Below are positions 17,667-24,778 of a DNA stretch of 41,730 nucleotides, piece after piece (position 1 is the stretch's first letter; every line of letters begins with the position of its first letter). The notes below the pieces were generated by a model. It worked only from the letters and a program-made list of their open reading frames with translations, was not told the origin of the DNA and did not search any database. Position numbers and translations under genes: made by a program. The DNA lies in assembly GCA_012270965.1 (NCBI GenBank), contig JAAXHJ010000043.1, positions 1 through 41,730 of the forward strand. The letters are read 5' to 3'. This DNA is from Candidatus Palauibacter poriticola (GTDB taxonomy: Bacteria; Gemmatimonadota; Gemmatimonadetes; Palauibacterales; Palauibacteraceae).

Positions 17667-18955
17667 AGGCGCTCCGTTTCGATGAACTCCCGGAACCCGT
17701 CCGGATCATCGGCGGCGCGCTCGATGCGGGCCACGCCGCGCTCGATGTCGGTCATGCCGTTCGCGATCGAGATGCGGAGGAAGTGCTGGCCCTCGGAGCC
17801 GATGCGGCAGAAGGAGGCGCGGTCCATCGTGGCCACGCCGTACCGGTAGAGCAGGAACATCTGCAACATCCCCGCCGGCGTCGTCCGCGCGCGGGACTCC
17901 GCGGGCATGGCGTGGTGCGCCTCGAACACGCCCAGCCGGTCGCACATGCCGGAGACGTTTGGGAAGACGTAGAACGCCCCCTTCGGCAACTGGCAACTCA
18001 GGCCCTCGATCGCGTCGAGCGCGGGCACGATGAAGTCTCTCCGCCGCTCGAACTCCCCCACCATGTGCGCCACCACACCGGCGGTGGCCGGATCCTCGTA
18101 CGCCGCCCGCCCCCCTTCCTGCAGGAACGGCGGCACGCACGACATGATGTTGATGTTCAACTGCTTGAAGACATCGGCCTCGTCCGGCGTCGGCAGGACG
18201 GCCCAGCCGAGCCGCCACCCCGTCATGGCAAACCCCTTCGAATGGCCGCTCGCAATGACCGTCCTCTCCGCCATGCCCTCGTGCGACGCGATGCTGTGGT
18301 GCTCGAGGCCATCGAAGAGAATGTGCTCGTAGATCTCGTCGGAGTAGATCCGGAGATCCGGGTGACAGCGTTCGCGGATCACCGCCGCGATGCCCGCAAG
18401 TTCTTCCGCCGACAGCACGCCTCCCGTCGGATTCGACGGCGAGCAGAGGATGATGAGCCGCGTGCGCTCGGTGAGGAGTGCCCCGAGGTCGCCCGCCGTG
18501 AACGCGAAGCCCTTTTCCTCCGAGAGATGCAGGGGCACGGGACGCGCCCCCACGAACGTGGCCCACGACTCGTAGATGGGGAATCCCGGACTCGGGTAGA
18601 CCACCTCGTCGCCCCGGTCCACGTACGTCTGGAAGGTGTAGCCGATGGGCGGCTTGGCCCCGGGCGTGACGACGACCCGATCCGCTCCCGCGTCGATGCC
18701 GCGCGTGGCCGACACGTGGCGCGCGATCACCTCGCGGAAGGACGGGAGTCCCGCCGCGTCGCAGTACCCCGAGTTTCCGGCCTCGAGTTCGGATACGGCG
18801 ACCCGATTCAGGTGCGGAGCGCTGCGGAAGTCCGGCGCCCCGATGTTGAAGCCGATGACGTCCATCCCGCGGTCGAGACAGACCTGGATGTCGTCGTTGA
18901 CCTTGAAGGCGTTCTCGGTCCCGAGGTCGGCGAGTCGCTGCGCTAGGACGGGCAT
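17657..18955 (-). CDS. PLP-dependent class I/II aminotransferase
   Basis: 432 residues from ATG 18955 (MPVLAQRLADLGTENAFKVN); the longer upstream frame has no family similarity. Fold-type I aminotransferase motifs are complete: N175 in CSPSNPTGG, D206 and Y209 in YSDEIYEH, the PLP lysine K240 in SGHSKGFAMTGWRLGW, and a C-terminal arginine in FLRISIANG that should bind the substrate carboxylate. It resembles the aspartate/aromatic aminotransferase group. The start is divergent from the M24 peptidase gene across a 215-bp gap, and the PorV-like gene follows directly. Cytoplasmic; the amino acid used cannot be told from sequence. Confidence 0.88.
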   Translation of the reverse strand: MPVLAQRLADLGTENAFKVNDDIQVCLDRGMDVIGFNIGAPDFRSAPHLNRVAVSELEAGNSGYCDAAGLPSFREVIARHVSATRGIDAGADRVVVTPGAKPPIGYTFQTYVDRGDEVVYPSPGFPIYESWATFVGARPVPLHLSEEKGFAFTAGDLGALLTERTRLIILCSPSNPTGGVLSAEELAGIAAVIRERCHPDLRIYSDEIYEHILFDGLEHHSIASHEGMAERTVIASGHSKGFAMTGWRLGWAVLPTPDEADVFKQLNINIMSCVPPFLQEGGRAAYEDPATAGVVAHMVGEFERRRDFIVPALDAIEGLSCQLPKGAFYVFPNVSGMCDRLGVFEAHHAMPAESRARTTPAGMLQMFLLYRYGVATMDRASFCRIGSEGQHFLRISIANGMTDIERGVARIERAADDPDGFREFIETERLWD

Positions 18956-19170
18956 GCCCGATAATGTCCTCGCCGCTTCCCGGGTGCCAGTGGATCGGAC
19001 CTCAGTCCGTTTGATGCTTCCTACGCCGCCCCATACGATGGCTCCATGTCGAGTGGCCAAGCAGCCCGTGGTGAGACCCTGCGGCAGGGCTCTTGTTGCG
19101 ATCTCCATGGCGCGTTTCGCGGGCTGCTGGGCCGCATCGGCACGGATTCTCGGGACACCTCGGAGGACCC

Positions 19171-20535
19171 ATGGTTCGCAACGCCCTGACGGATCGGATC
19201 GCGAGCGCCGGACTCTGGGCGGCGCTGTTGCTTCCCCTGCTGCCCGTTCCCGGCGACGCGCAGGAGGCGCGGCGGCGCTGGGAGCGGATGAACCAGATGC
19301 GGCGCGAGAAGTTCAATGTCGTGCTGCCCGAGGTCATGCGCGAGAACGAGATCGACATGTGGATCACGATGCGCCGTGAGGGGCTCGACGATCCGCTCAC
19401 CCCCGATTTCGGCCCCGGCTACGTGAATCCCATCGGCTACTACATCTTCACCGACCGCGGCGGAGAGCGGATCGAACGCGCCGCCCTGGGGATCGGCGGA
19501 TACCTGCTGGCCGGGAACGGGGCCTACGACATCGTCACCGGCAACTTCGATCTTCGAGAGTTCGTCGCCGAGCGGGATCCGGGGCGGATCGGCCTCAACA
19601 TGGGGTCGAACATCGGTGCGGCCGACGGACTGTCCCATACCGGCTATCGGCACCTCGCCGAGACGCTGGGCGAACCGTGGGCGTCGCGTTTCGTCTCCGC
19701 GGAGAAGCTCGTGTCCGACTTCAGGGCGCGTCGCGTCGCATCGGAGATCGCGGGCTTCGCCGAGGCGGGTGAGATCTCGCGCGAACTCGCGGAACGCGCC
19801 CTCTCGAACGAGGTCGTCACGCCCGGCGTCACGACGCTCAGGGATGTGGCGTGGTGGCTCATGGACCGGCTGCTGGAGCGCGGCCTCGGCTCCTCCTTCG
19901 GCTTCCCATCCATCTATATCACGGGCCCCGAGGGCATCGAGGCGACATCCAGCGACCGAATCATCCAGGGCGGCGACGTCATGATGATCGACTGGGGCGT
20001 CTGCCACCTGAACTTTTGCACGGACATGAAGCGCGTCGCCTACGTGATGCGGCCGGGGGAGACGGAGGCGATGCCGGGAGTGCAGAACGCCTTCGACCGA
20101 GCGATCGAGGCGCGGGAAGTGTCGCGCCGCGCGATCCGGCCCGGCATTACCGCGCGCGAGAACATGGACCGGATCGGTGCCGCGCTCACGGCGGCCGGTT
20201 TCAATCCCATTCCCTTCAACCAGCCCACGGATGGGCCGCGGACGGACGTGACCTGGGAGGGACACCACTCGGTCGGCAACCTCGGACACGGGATCGGCCC
20301 CTCGATCGCGACCTGGAACCCGCGCCGGCTCACCTTCGAGGTCGTGCCGTCGAATCTTCTCGCGATCGAAATGTTCGCGTACACGGCGGTTCCCGAGTGG
20401 GGGGGCGCGAAGTTGCGTGTGCCGTTGGAGGATGATGCGGTGGTCACCGAACGGGGCGCCGAGTGGCTCTATCCCGCGAACAGCCGCCTCCTCCTGATCA
20501 AGTCCGATCCCGCCGCGAAGCGGAGCGTATCGTGA
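19171..20535 (+). CDS. Exported M24 family metallopeptidase (Xaa-Pro aminopeptidase-like)
   Basis: 454 residues from ATG 19171, placed behind GGAGGA; this start gives a signal peptide (basic RNALTDR, hydrophobic core, cleavage near GDAQ). Residues 185-450 are the pita-bread catalytic domain with the dinuclear metal ligands D274 (MMIDWG), D285 (CTDMKR), H373 (NLGHGIGP), E400 (AIEMFAY) and a last Glu in the PLEDD...TERGAEWL segment. The N-terminal half is the creatinase/prolidase-like N-domain. It should act in the periplasm on Xaa-Pro peptides or a related substrate. The squalene-synthase-like gene follows after 19 bases. Confidence 0.88.
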   Translation: MVRNALTDRIASAGLWAALLLPLLPVPGDAQEARRRWERMNQMRREKFNVVLPEVMRENEIDMWITMRREGLDDPLTPDFGPGYVNPIGYYIFTDRGGERIERAALGIGGYLLAGNGAYDIVTGNFDLREFVAERDPGRIGLNMGSNIGAADGLSHTGYRHLAETLGEPWASRFVSAEKLVSDFRARRVASEIAGFAEAGEISRELAERALSNEVVTPGVTTLRDVAWWLMDRLLERGLGSSFGFPSIYITGPEGIEATSSDRIIQGGDVMMIDWGVCHLNFCTDMKRVAYVMRPGETEAMPGVQNAFDRAIEAREVSRRAIRPGITARENMDRIGAALTAAGFNPIPFNQPTDGPRTDVTWEGHHSVGNLGHGIGPSIATWNPRRLTFEVVPSNLLAIEMFAYTAVPEWGGAKLRVPLEDDAVVTERGAEWLYPANSRLLLIKSDPAAKRSVS

Positions 20536-20554
20536 CCCGGGCCGTCCGCGGGAG

Positions 20555-21568
20555 ATGACCACGCTTCACGAGCTGCTCGTGCATGCGAGTCGCACGTTCG
20601 CGGTCGGGATCGAGATCCTCCCGCGCCCGCTGCGGGACGAGATCACCGTGGCCTACCTGCTGTTGCGCGTCTCCGACTACCTCGAGGACAACCAGGAAAT
20701 CGCGGGGGACGAGAAGGTCTTCCTGCTGGAGGAGTGGCGGCGCGCGCTCGGCGGAGGTCCCGGACGCGCGGCACTCATTGATCGTCTGGGAGAGGCCGCG
20801 GAAGACACGCCGGACGCGGCCGTGGCTCGGCACGCGGCGCGCGTTCTCGAAGGGCTCGACCGTCTGGCGCCGAAGGCGAGCGAGATCATCGTGCGGCGCG
20901 TGAGAGAATCCAGCGCCGGGATGGCGCGGTGGACGGAGCGGGGCTCGGAATTCGGCAGCGAAGAGGATCTGGACGACTACATGCACGAAGTTGCCGGACG
21001 GGTGGGCCATCTGCTCACGGAACTGTTCGCCCATCGGCTGCCGGGCGTCGGAGGGGACCGCGAGCGAATGATGGCGCTGGGCCGGAAGTTCGGCCTCGCG
21101 TTACAGACGGTCAACGTGATCAGAGGGCTGCACGAAGACCGGCATCGCGGCTGGGTGTACGTGCCCGCGTCCTTCCTCCCCGACGACGGCATGGATCCGC
21201 GCGAACTGTTCGAGCCCGCGAACCACGCGGCGGCGATGACGGTGCTCGAGCGACTCGCGGAGAAGGCCGACCGCCATCTGGCGGCGGCCCGGAGTTACCT
21301 GCGGATGATCCCGAGACGGTACCACCGCGTGCGCCTCTTCTGCCTGCTCCCGCTCCTCTTCGCCGTGCGGACCCTCGCCATCAGCCGCACGAATCCGGAG
21401 GTGCTGGACCAAGAGACGAAGATGTCCCGCCGCGAGGTCCTCGCGATCACGCGCCGGGCGAAGCTCTTCGGCTTCTCCAATCGCTGGATCGCGCGCTACT
21501 GCCGTCGGCTCGCCGCACGAGGTGTCCGGGAGTATTCTCCTCGGCTGAACCGGGAGGAAGCATCGTGA
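20555..21568 (+). CDS. Squalene/phytoene synthase-like protein
   Basis: 337 residues. The start region SRTFAVGIEILPRPLRDEIT plus VAYLLLRVSD is typical of head-to-head prenyl synthases. The first Asp-rich motif is intact (DYLED at 41-45). The second, normally RDxxED in QxxNxxRDxxEDxxxGRxYxP, reads LQTVNVIRGLHEDRHRGW, so its first aspartate is replaced by glycine (191). VYVPASFLPDDGM and LFCLLPLLFAVRTLA continue the family pattern. Known members condense two FPP or GGPP molecules to squalene or phytoene; the altered motif leaves activity uncertain. No other carotenoid or hopanoid gene is nearby. The stop overlaps the next start as GTGA. Confidence 0.83.
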   Translation: MTTLHELLVHASRTFAVGIEILPRPLRDEITVAYLLLRVSDYLEDNQEIAGDEKVFLLEEWRRALGGGPGRAALIDRLGEAAEDTPDAAVARHAARVLEGLDRLAPKASEIIVRRVRESSAGMARWTERGSEFGSEEDLDDYMHEVAGRVGHLLTELFAHRLPGVGGDRERMMALGRKFGLALQTVNVIRGLHEDRHRGWVYVPASFLPDDGMDPRELFEPANHAAAMTVLERLAEKADRHLAAARSYLRMIPRRYHRVRLFCLLPLLFAVRTLAISRTNPEVLDQETKMSRREVLAITRRAKLFGFSNRWIARYCRRLAARGVREYSPRLNREEAS

Positions 21569-21795
21569 ACAGCGCGCCGCTCCTGCTGGGCGTGAAGGAT
21601 CCCAAGGAACGACCCTTCGCCACGTTCATGTATCAGGTGTGCCTGGAGCTGGTCGGAAACGAGCTTGTCGATCAGTTCCTCTTCCCCCGATCCCGGAAGA
21701 TCCCACAGATCCCGCTGCTGTGGCTGAAGCACCGGATGAAGAGGGCCGCGCTGGAGTGGATTCCGGGATTCCACAGCGCCGTTACCGGAAGCTGA
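21565..21795 (+). CDS. Small uncharacterised protein coupled to prenyl synthase
   Basis: 76 residues from a GTG that overlaps the squalene-synthase-like stop (GTGA), with GGGAGGA upstream, so translation is coupled. I do not recognise the family. The sequence begins NSAPLLLGVKDPKERPFATF and continues as a mixed amphipathic peptide with basic patches (RSRKIP, KHRMKR). It has no signal peptide and no cysteines beyond one. The last 14 bases overlap the convergent amidohydrolase. Coupling suggests a subunit or membrane-recruitment partner of the synthase, which is inference. Confidence 0.62.
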   Translation: MNSAPLLLGVKDPKERPFATFMYQVCLELVGNELVDQFLFPRSRKIPQIPLLWLKHRMKRAALEWIPGFHSAVTGS

Positions 21796-23167
21796 GGGCG
21801 GATTGGTCGCGGCCGCCGACCATGATGAACGCCACGTTCCCCATATCGCGGATGTTCTCGTCGGGCCGGCCATAGATCGCGATGATGTCCGCGAAGCGAC
21901 CCACCTCGACCGTCCCCACTTCATCCTCGATCCCCACGATTTCGGCGTTGAGCCCCGTCGCCGCCGTGATCGCCTCGAGCGGCGTGAATCCCGCCGCGAT
22001 GAGGTTCTCCATCTCCAGCGCAATGTAGCCGTGCATGCTGTCCGTCCCGATGCCGACCTTGACGCCCTTCTCCTTCGAGCGGCGGAGCTGCCCGAGACGG
22101 TCCAGACGCCGTTTCGCCCGTCCCGGGTTCTCTTCGAGGGCCCGCCAGTGCACCTGGCGGCCGCGTTCGAGCCAGTCGCGAATGTCGCCGGCTTCGTTGT
22201 CGAGGAAGCCCCACTCGTTGAAGACGCTCTGGAAACCGATGGTGTACGTGTTCACAAACCCCACGTCGCGACTCGCCATGAGATCCATCAGCTCTTCGTT
22301 GAGGTTCCCCCCATGCTGGATCGAGTTGACTCCCGCCTCGACCGCCAAGCGGATGGACTCTCCGTTCGCGTGCGCGGTGGCCTCGATCCCGAGCCGGTGC
22401 AGCTCGTTCACGGCGGCGTCGATCTCTTCCTTCGTGTAGTTGCTCTCGCCCGGGGCGTACGGGGTGCCGTTGTTAGGCCCCACGCGCGCGCGGTCGGTGA
22501 TCGTCAGCTTCATGTGGTGCGCCCCCATCTCGTAGTTCTGCCGCACGAATGTGCGCATCTCCCAAGGTCCGTTGGTCGTCCGGTACTCTGCCGGGCCATG
22601 GCCGGCGGTGGTCGAGATGAAGTTCCCGCTGGGATAGATCCGGGGGCCCGGAATGATCCCCTCCTCCACGGCCTGCGAGGCCTGTATGTCGTTGTAGTGG
22701 ACCTCGCCGACCACGTAGACGCTGGTGACGCCGGACATGAGCTGAACGCGGATGTTTCGGACGATGCGCGCCATCTGCATGGCGTCGTGCTGCTCCATCC
22801 CTTCGAGCTGACCCCGGAGGGTGCGAATGTCGGGCCGGATCGAGAGGTGGGCGTGCGCGTCGACGAGCCCGGGCATCACGGTGTGTCCGCTCAGGTCGAC
22901 GACCCGGGCGCCGTCCGGGATTGCGACGGCCGCGGCGGCGCCCACGGCCTCGATCCGCTCGCCGTGTACGATGATGACCTGATCCTCGCGCGCCGGTTGG
23001 CCCGTGCCGTCGATGAGCCGACCAGCTCTAATCGCCGTCACTTCCTGGGCCGCCGGGGGGCGGGAGGCAGCCATCACGCCGGTGGCGCCGTACGCCGGGG
23101 AGGGAGCGGAGGGGACAAAGGCCGCGGCCAGCACCGCGGTCCGCAGGGTCATCGCTGTCGTTCGCAT
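21782..23167 (-). CDS. Exported amidohydrolase
   Basis: 461 residues from ATG 23167, chosen because GAGGAG lies seven bases upstream and a signal peptide follows (MRTTAMTLRTAVLAAAFVPS, cleavage near AYG or AAQE). Metal site: HAH at 105-107 in LVDAHAHLSI, then HHMKLTITD (lysine), TAHANGE, SIQHGGN and VGIGTDSMHG with the terminal aspartate. The whole belongs to the imidazolonepropionase-like amidohydrolases and is a paralogue of the genes at 2081, 5153 and 6728. Periplasmic. Convergent with, and overlapping, the small coupled gene. The substrate is unknown. Confidence 0.88.
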   Translation of the reverse strand: MRTTAMTLRTAVLAAAFVPSAPSPAYGATGVMAASRPPAAQEVTAIRAGRLIDGTGQPAREDQVIIVHGERIEAVGAAAAVAIPDGARVVDLSGHTVMPGLVDAHAHLSIRPDIRTLRGQLEGMEQHDAMQMARIVRNIRVQLMSGVTSVYVVGEVHYNDIQASQAVEEGIIPGPRIYPSGNFISTTAGHGPAEYRTTNGPWEMRTFVRQNYEMGAHHMKLTITDRARVGPNNGTPYAPGESNYTKEEIDAAVNELHRLGIEATAHANGESIRLAVEAGVNSIQHGGNLNEELMDLMASRDVGFVNTYTIGFQSVFNEWGFLDNEAGDIRDWLERGRQVHWRALEENPGRAKRRLDRLGQLRRSKEKGVKVGIGTDSMHGYIALEMENLIAAGFTPLEAITAATGLNAEIVGIEDEVGTVEVGRFADIIAIYGRPDENIRDMGNVAFIMVGGRDQSALSFR

Positions 23168-23386
23168 CGGACGCTCCTCGAGTCGGCGGGTGGTCATCGG
23201 GCGGTATCGTTTGAAGATTGCCGCCTTCATCCGCCTGGGGCCAGAATGGCGGCGGTTCGCCACCGGTCCCGCGATCTTCGCCGGCCCGCCGCACGGCCCT
23301 ATCCGCTCGCCCGGCGGCCGACTAACTTCGGCACCCCCGCGGGGTGGAAGGAGCCCCCCGGCCGCCTCCTCAACGTCACGGCTTGC

Positions 23387-24172
23387 ATGCTAGAAGACTC
23401 GTACCAAACCCGCGGCTTGAGCTTCGCCTTTCTGATCGGACCGCCAAGAAACCTCTCGCGGCAGATCGGGATGGGCATCCACTCAGCGGTCTGCGATGTC
23501 CTCGGCGTCGACGACATCGGGTTCAAGTATCAGCCGGGAGAGCCGCAACCAAGCGGCGAGAGAACGTTTTCCATACATCTGACGCGAGAAGATGGACGGC
23601 AGCGCTTCACCGTAGAGATCGACCAGCAGGCGAACCAGCAGCCGATTCGACTGCTGCTCGGCTACGAGTGGCCCGCTTCGAACGAGGTCGTGTTCGGCGA
23701 TTTCGATGCCACGTGCGATGCTGCTTTCAAGGTCTTGGGTGACGGGTGGCAGCGTGTCCTGGCCGAGGCTCGTATCCGTGGACAGGTTCACGCTCGCGGC
23801 GGGTCCGCTGTCTCATTCTTGAGCAGAGACGTTCTTGGTGTCTCGAAGGGAGATCGGATCGACGAGCACCTTTCGTTTACGGCCATCAAGTACGAAACCG
23901 TGGCCGCGGAGTTCGCCCGCGGCGCGGAACTTACGAATCCGAAACGTGATGTGTCCGTGGAGGTGCTCCGGCAGGATCCGCGCTCGCTCTATGTGGAGGT
24001 GATGTCCCAGTGGCCCCAGGTCGCGATTTCCGCCGACGGAACCGTTCGCGTTGACCCGGGGACCATTCGTAGCTTCCAGTCGTCACCAAGTGAGTACCTA
24101 CTGGATACTATCGGCTACACGGAATCGGTCGTCCTGCCCTTCTTGGACCGAGCTCGACCGCGGCCGCGATGA
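23387..24172 (+). CDS. Uncharacterised protein leading a MazF-type toxin cluster
   Basis: 261 residues from ATG 23387; no clear ribosome site. I do not recognise a family. No signal peptide or membrane segment is visible; it is a mixed alpha/beta soluble protein with segments such as LSFAFLIGPPRNLSRQIGMG, FTVEIDQQANQQPIRLLLGY and GSAVSFLSRDVLGVSKGDRI. Base and codon use (more A/T in third positions, runs such as TTTTCCATACATCTG) differs from the flanking genes, suggesting transfer. It stands four bases before an acidic antitoxin-like gene and a MazF-type toxin on the same strand, so it is probably the first gene of a three-gene accessory cluster. It could be an extra regulatory or target-recognition component, or merely a neighbour. 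Confidence 0.7.
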   Translation: MLEDSYQTRGLSFAFLIGPPRNLSRQIGMGIHSAVCDVLGVDDIGFKYQPGEPQPSGERTFSIHLTREDGRQRFTVEIDQQANQQPIRLLLGYEWPASNEVVFGDFDATCDAAFKVLGDGWQRVLAEARIRGQVHARGGSAVSFLSRDVLGVSKGDRIDEHLSFTAIKYETVAAEFARGAELTNPKRDVSVEVLRQDPRSLYVEVMSQWPQVAISADGTVRVDPGTIRSFQSSPSEYLLDTIGYTESVVLPFLDRARPRPR

Positions 24173-24176
24173 GGTC

Positions 24177-24401
24177 ATGAGAAACACGGCGACGGAAACC
24201 CATGTCACGCTAACCGGCAGCCTTGCGCCGGTGACGGAGGCCGCATCCTTCGTGCGAAACGAGCCCGTTGGATCCTGGCCGACGATCTGCAACACCTCGA
24301 TGATAACGGATTCTGGGCAACATATGGATGAAGAAGAGGAATCTTGGGCAGATCTTGCGTCAGCAGCCCGAACTGAATGGGCGTCGGAAAACCCGTTTTG
24401 A
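24177..24401 (+). CDS. Putative antitoxin of MazF/PemK pair
   Basis: 74 residues from ATG 24177, with GAGG right before it. It is acidic near the C-terminus (HMDEEEESWADLASAARTEW), the tail type that antitoxins of MazF partners use to wrap their toxin. A DNA-binding AbrB or ribbon-helix-helix region is not obvious in the first 40 residues. Assignment rests mostly on position: it directly precedes and overlaps a MazF-like gene, by 25 bases if that gene starts at ATG 24377 or by four bases (TTGA) if it starts at TTG 24398. Confidence 0.6.
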   Translation: MRNTATETHVTLTGSLAPVTEAASFVRNEPVGSWPTICNTSMITDSGQHMDEEEESWADLASAARTEWASENPF

Positions 24402-24778
24402 GCGAGTTGTTGCCCGGCGAAATCTACCGCGCCGTCGTGGGAGCGAATAAACCGCGACCTGTTGTGATCGTTTCTCGATCACGGTTTAACCGGGGCTCCT
24501 ACTGCCTTGCGATACCGTTTACGACAGCCAGGCTGACAGAACGGCGGAAGCTTCCGAACTGCGTGTACTTCCGGAAGGGCTCGTTTGGGCTCACCAAGGC
24601 GTGTGTCGCACAAGCCGAAGCCATGACTCTCCTTCGAAGAGCCGATCTGGTTGAACCTGTTTCTCGCCTCGGGAAGCTCGGTCAAGCTCGGATGGCACAC
24701 CTCATTTCTGCGGTTGGTTACATAATCGGCGCGGACTGCACGCCAACCTTTCCGGGGCAAGATTCTGATCGTCGGTAG
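24377..24778 (+). CDS. MazF/PemK-family endoribonuclease toxin
   Basis: 133 residues from ATG 24377; the alternative TTG at 24398, overlapping the antitoxin stop, would give a more usual MazF N-terminus (LSELLPGEIYRAVV). Family marks: PGEIYRAVVGANKPRPVVIV (conserved proline and R-P-V-V strand), CLAIPFTTARLTERRKLPNC, and LTKACVAQAEAMTLLRRADL, the strand that normally reads L...S.vl.dQirtvdk.Rl. These toxins cleave mRNA at short sites. The C-terminal 14 residues overlap the upstream extension of the spermidine-synthase-like frame. Confidence 0.8.
   Translation: MGVGKPVLSELLPGEIYRAVVGANKPRPVVIVSRSRFNRGSYCLAIPFTTARLTERRKLPNCVYFRKGSFGLTKACVAQAEAMTLLRRADLVEPVSRLGKLGQARMAHLISAVGYIIGADCTPTFPGQDSDRR

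Noticed and set aside
17258..18946. 562-residue plus-strand frame opposite the aminotransferase
   Set aside because: Shadow frame; the aminotransferase on the minus strand has complete PLP motifs.
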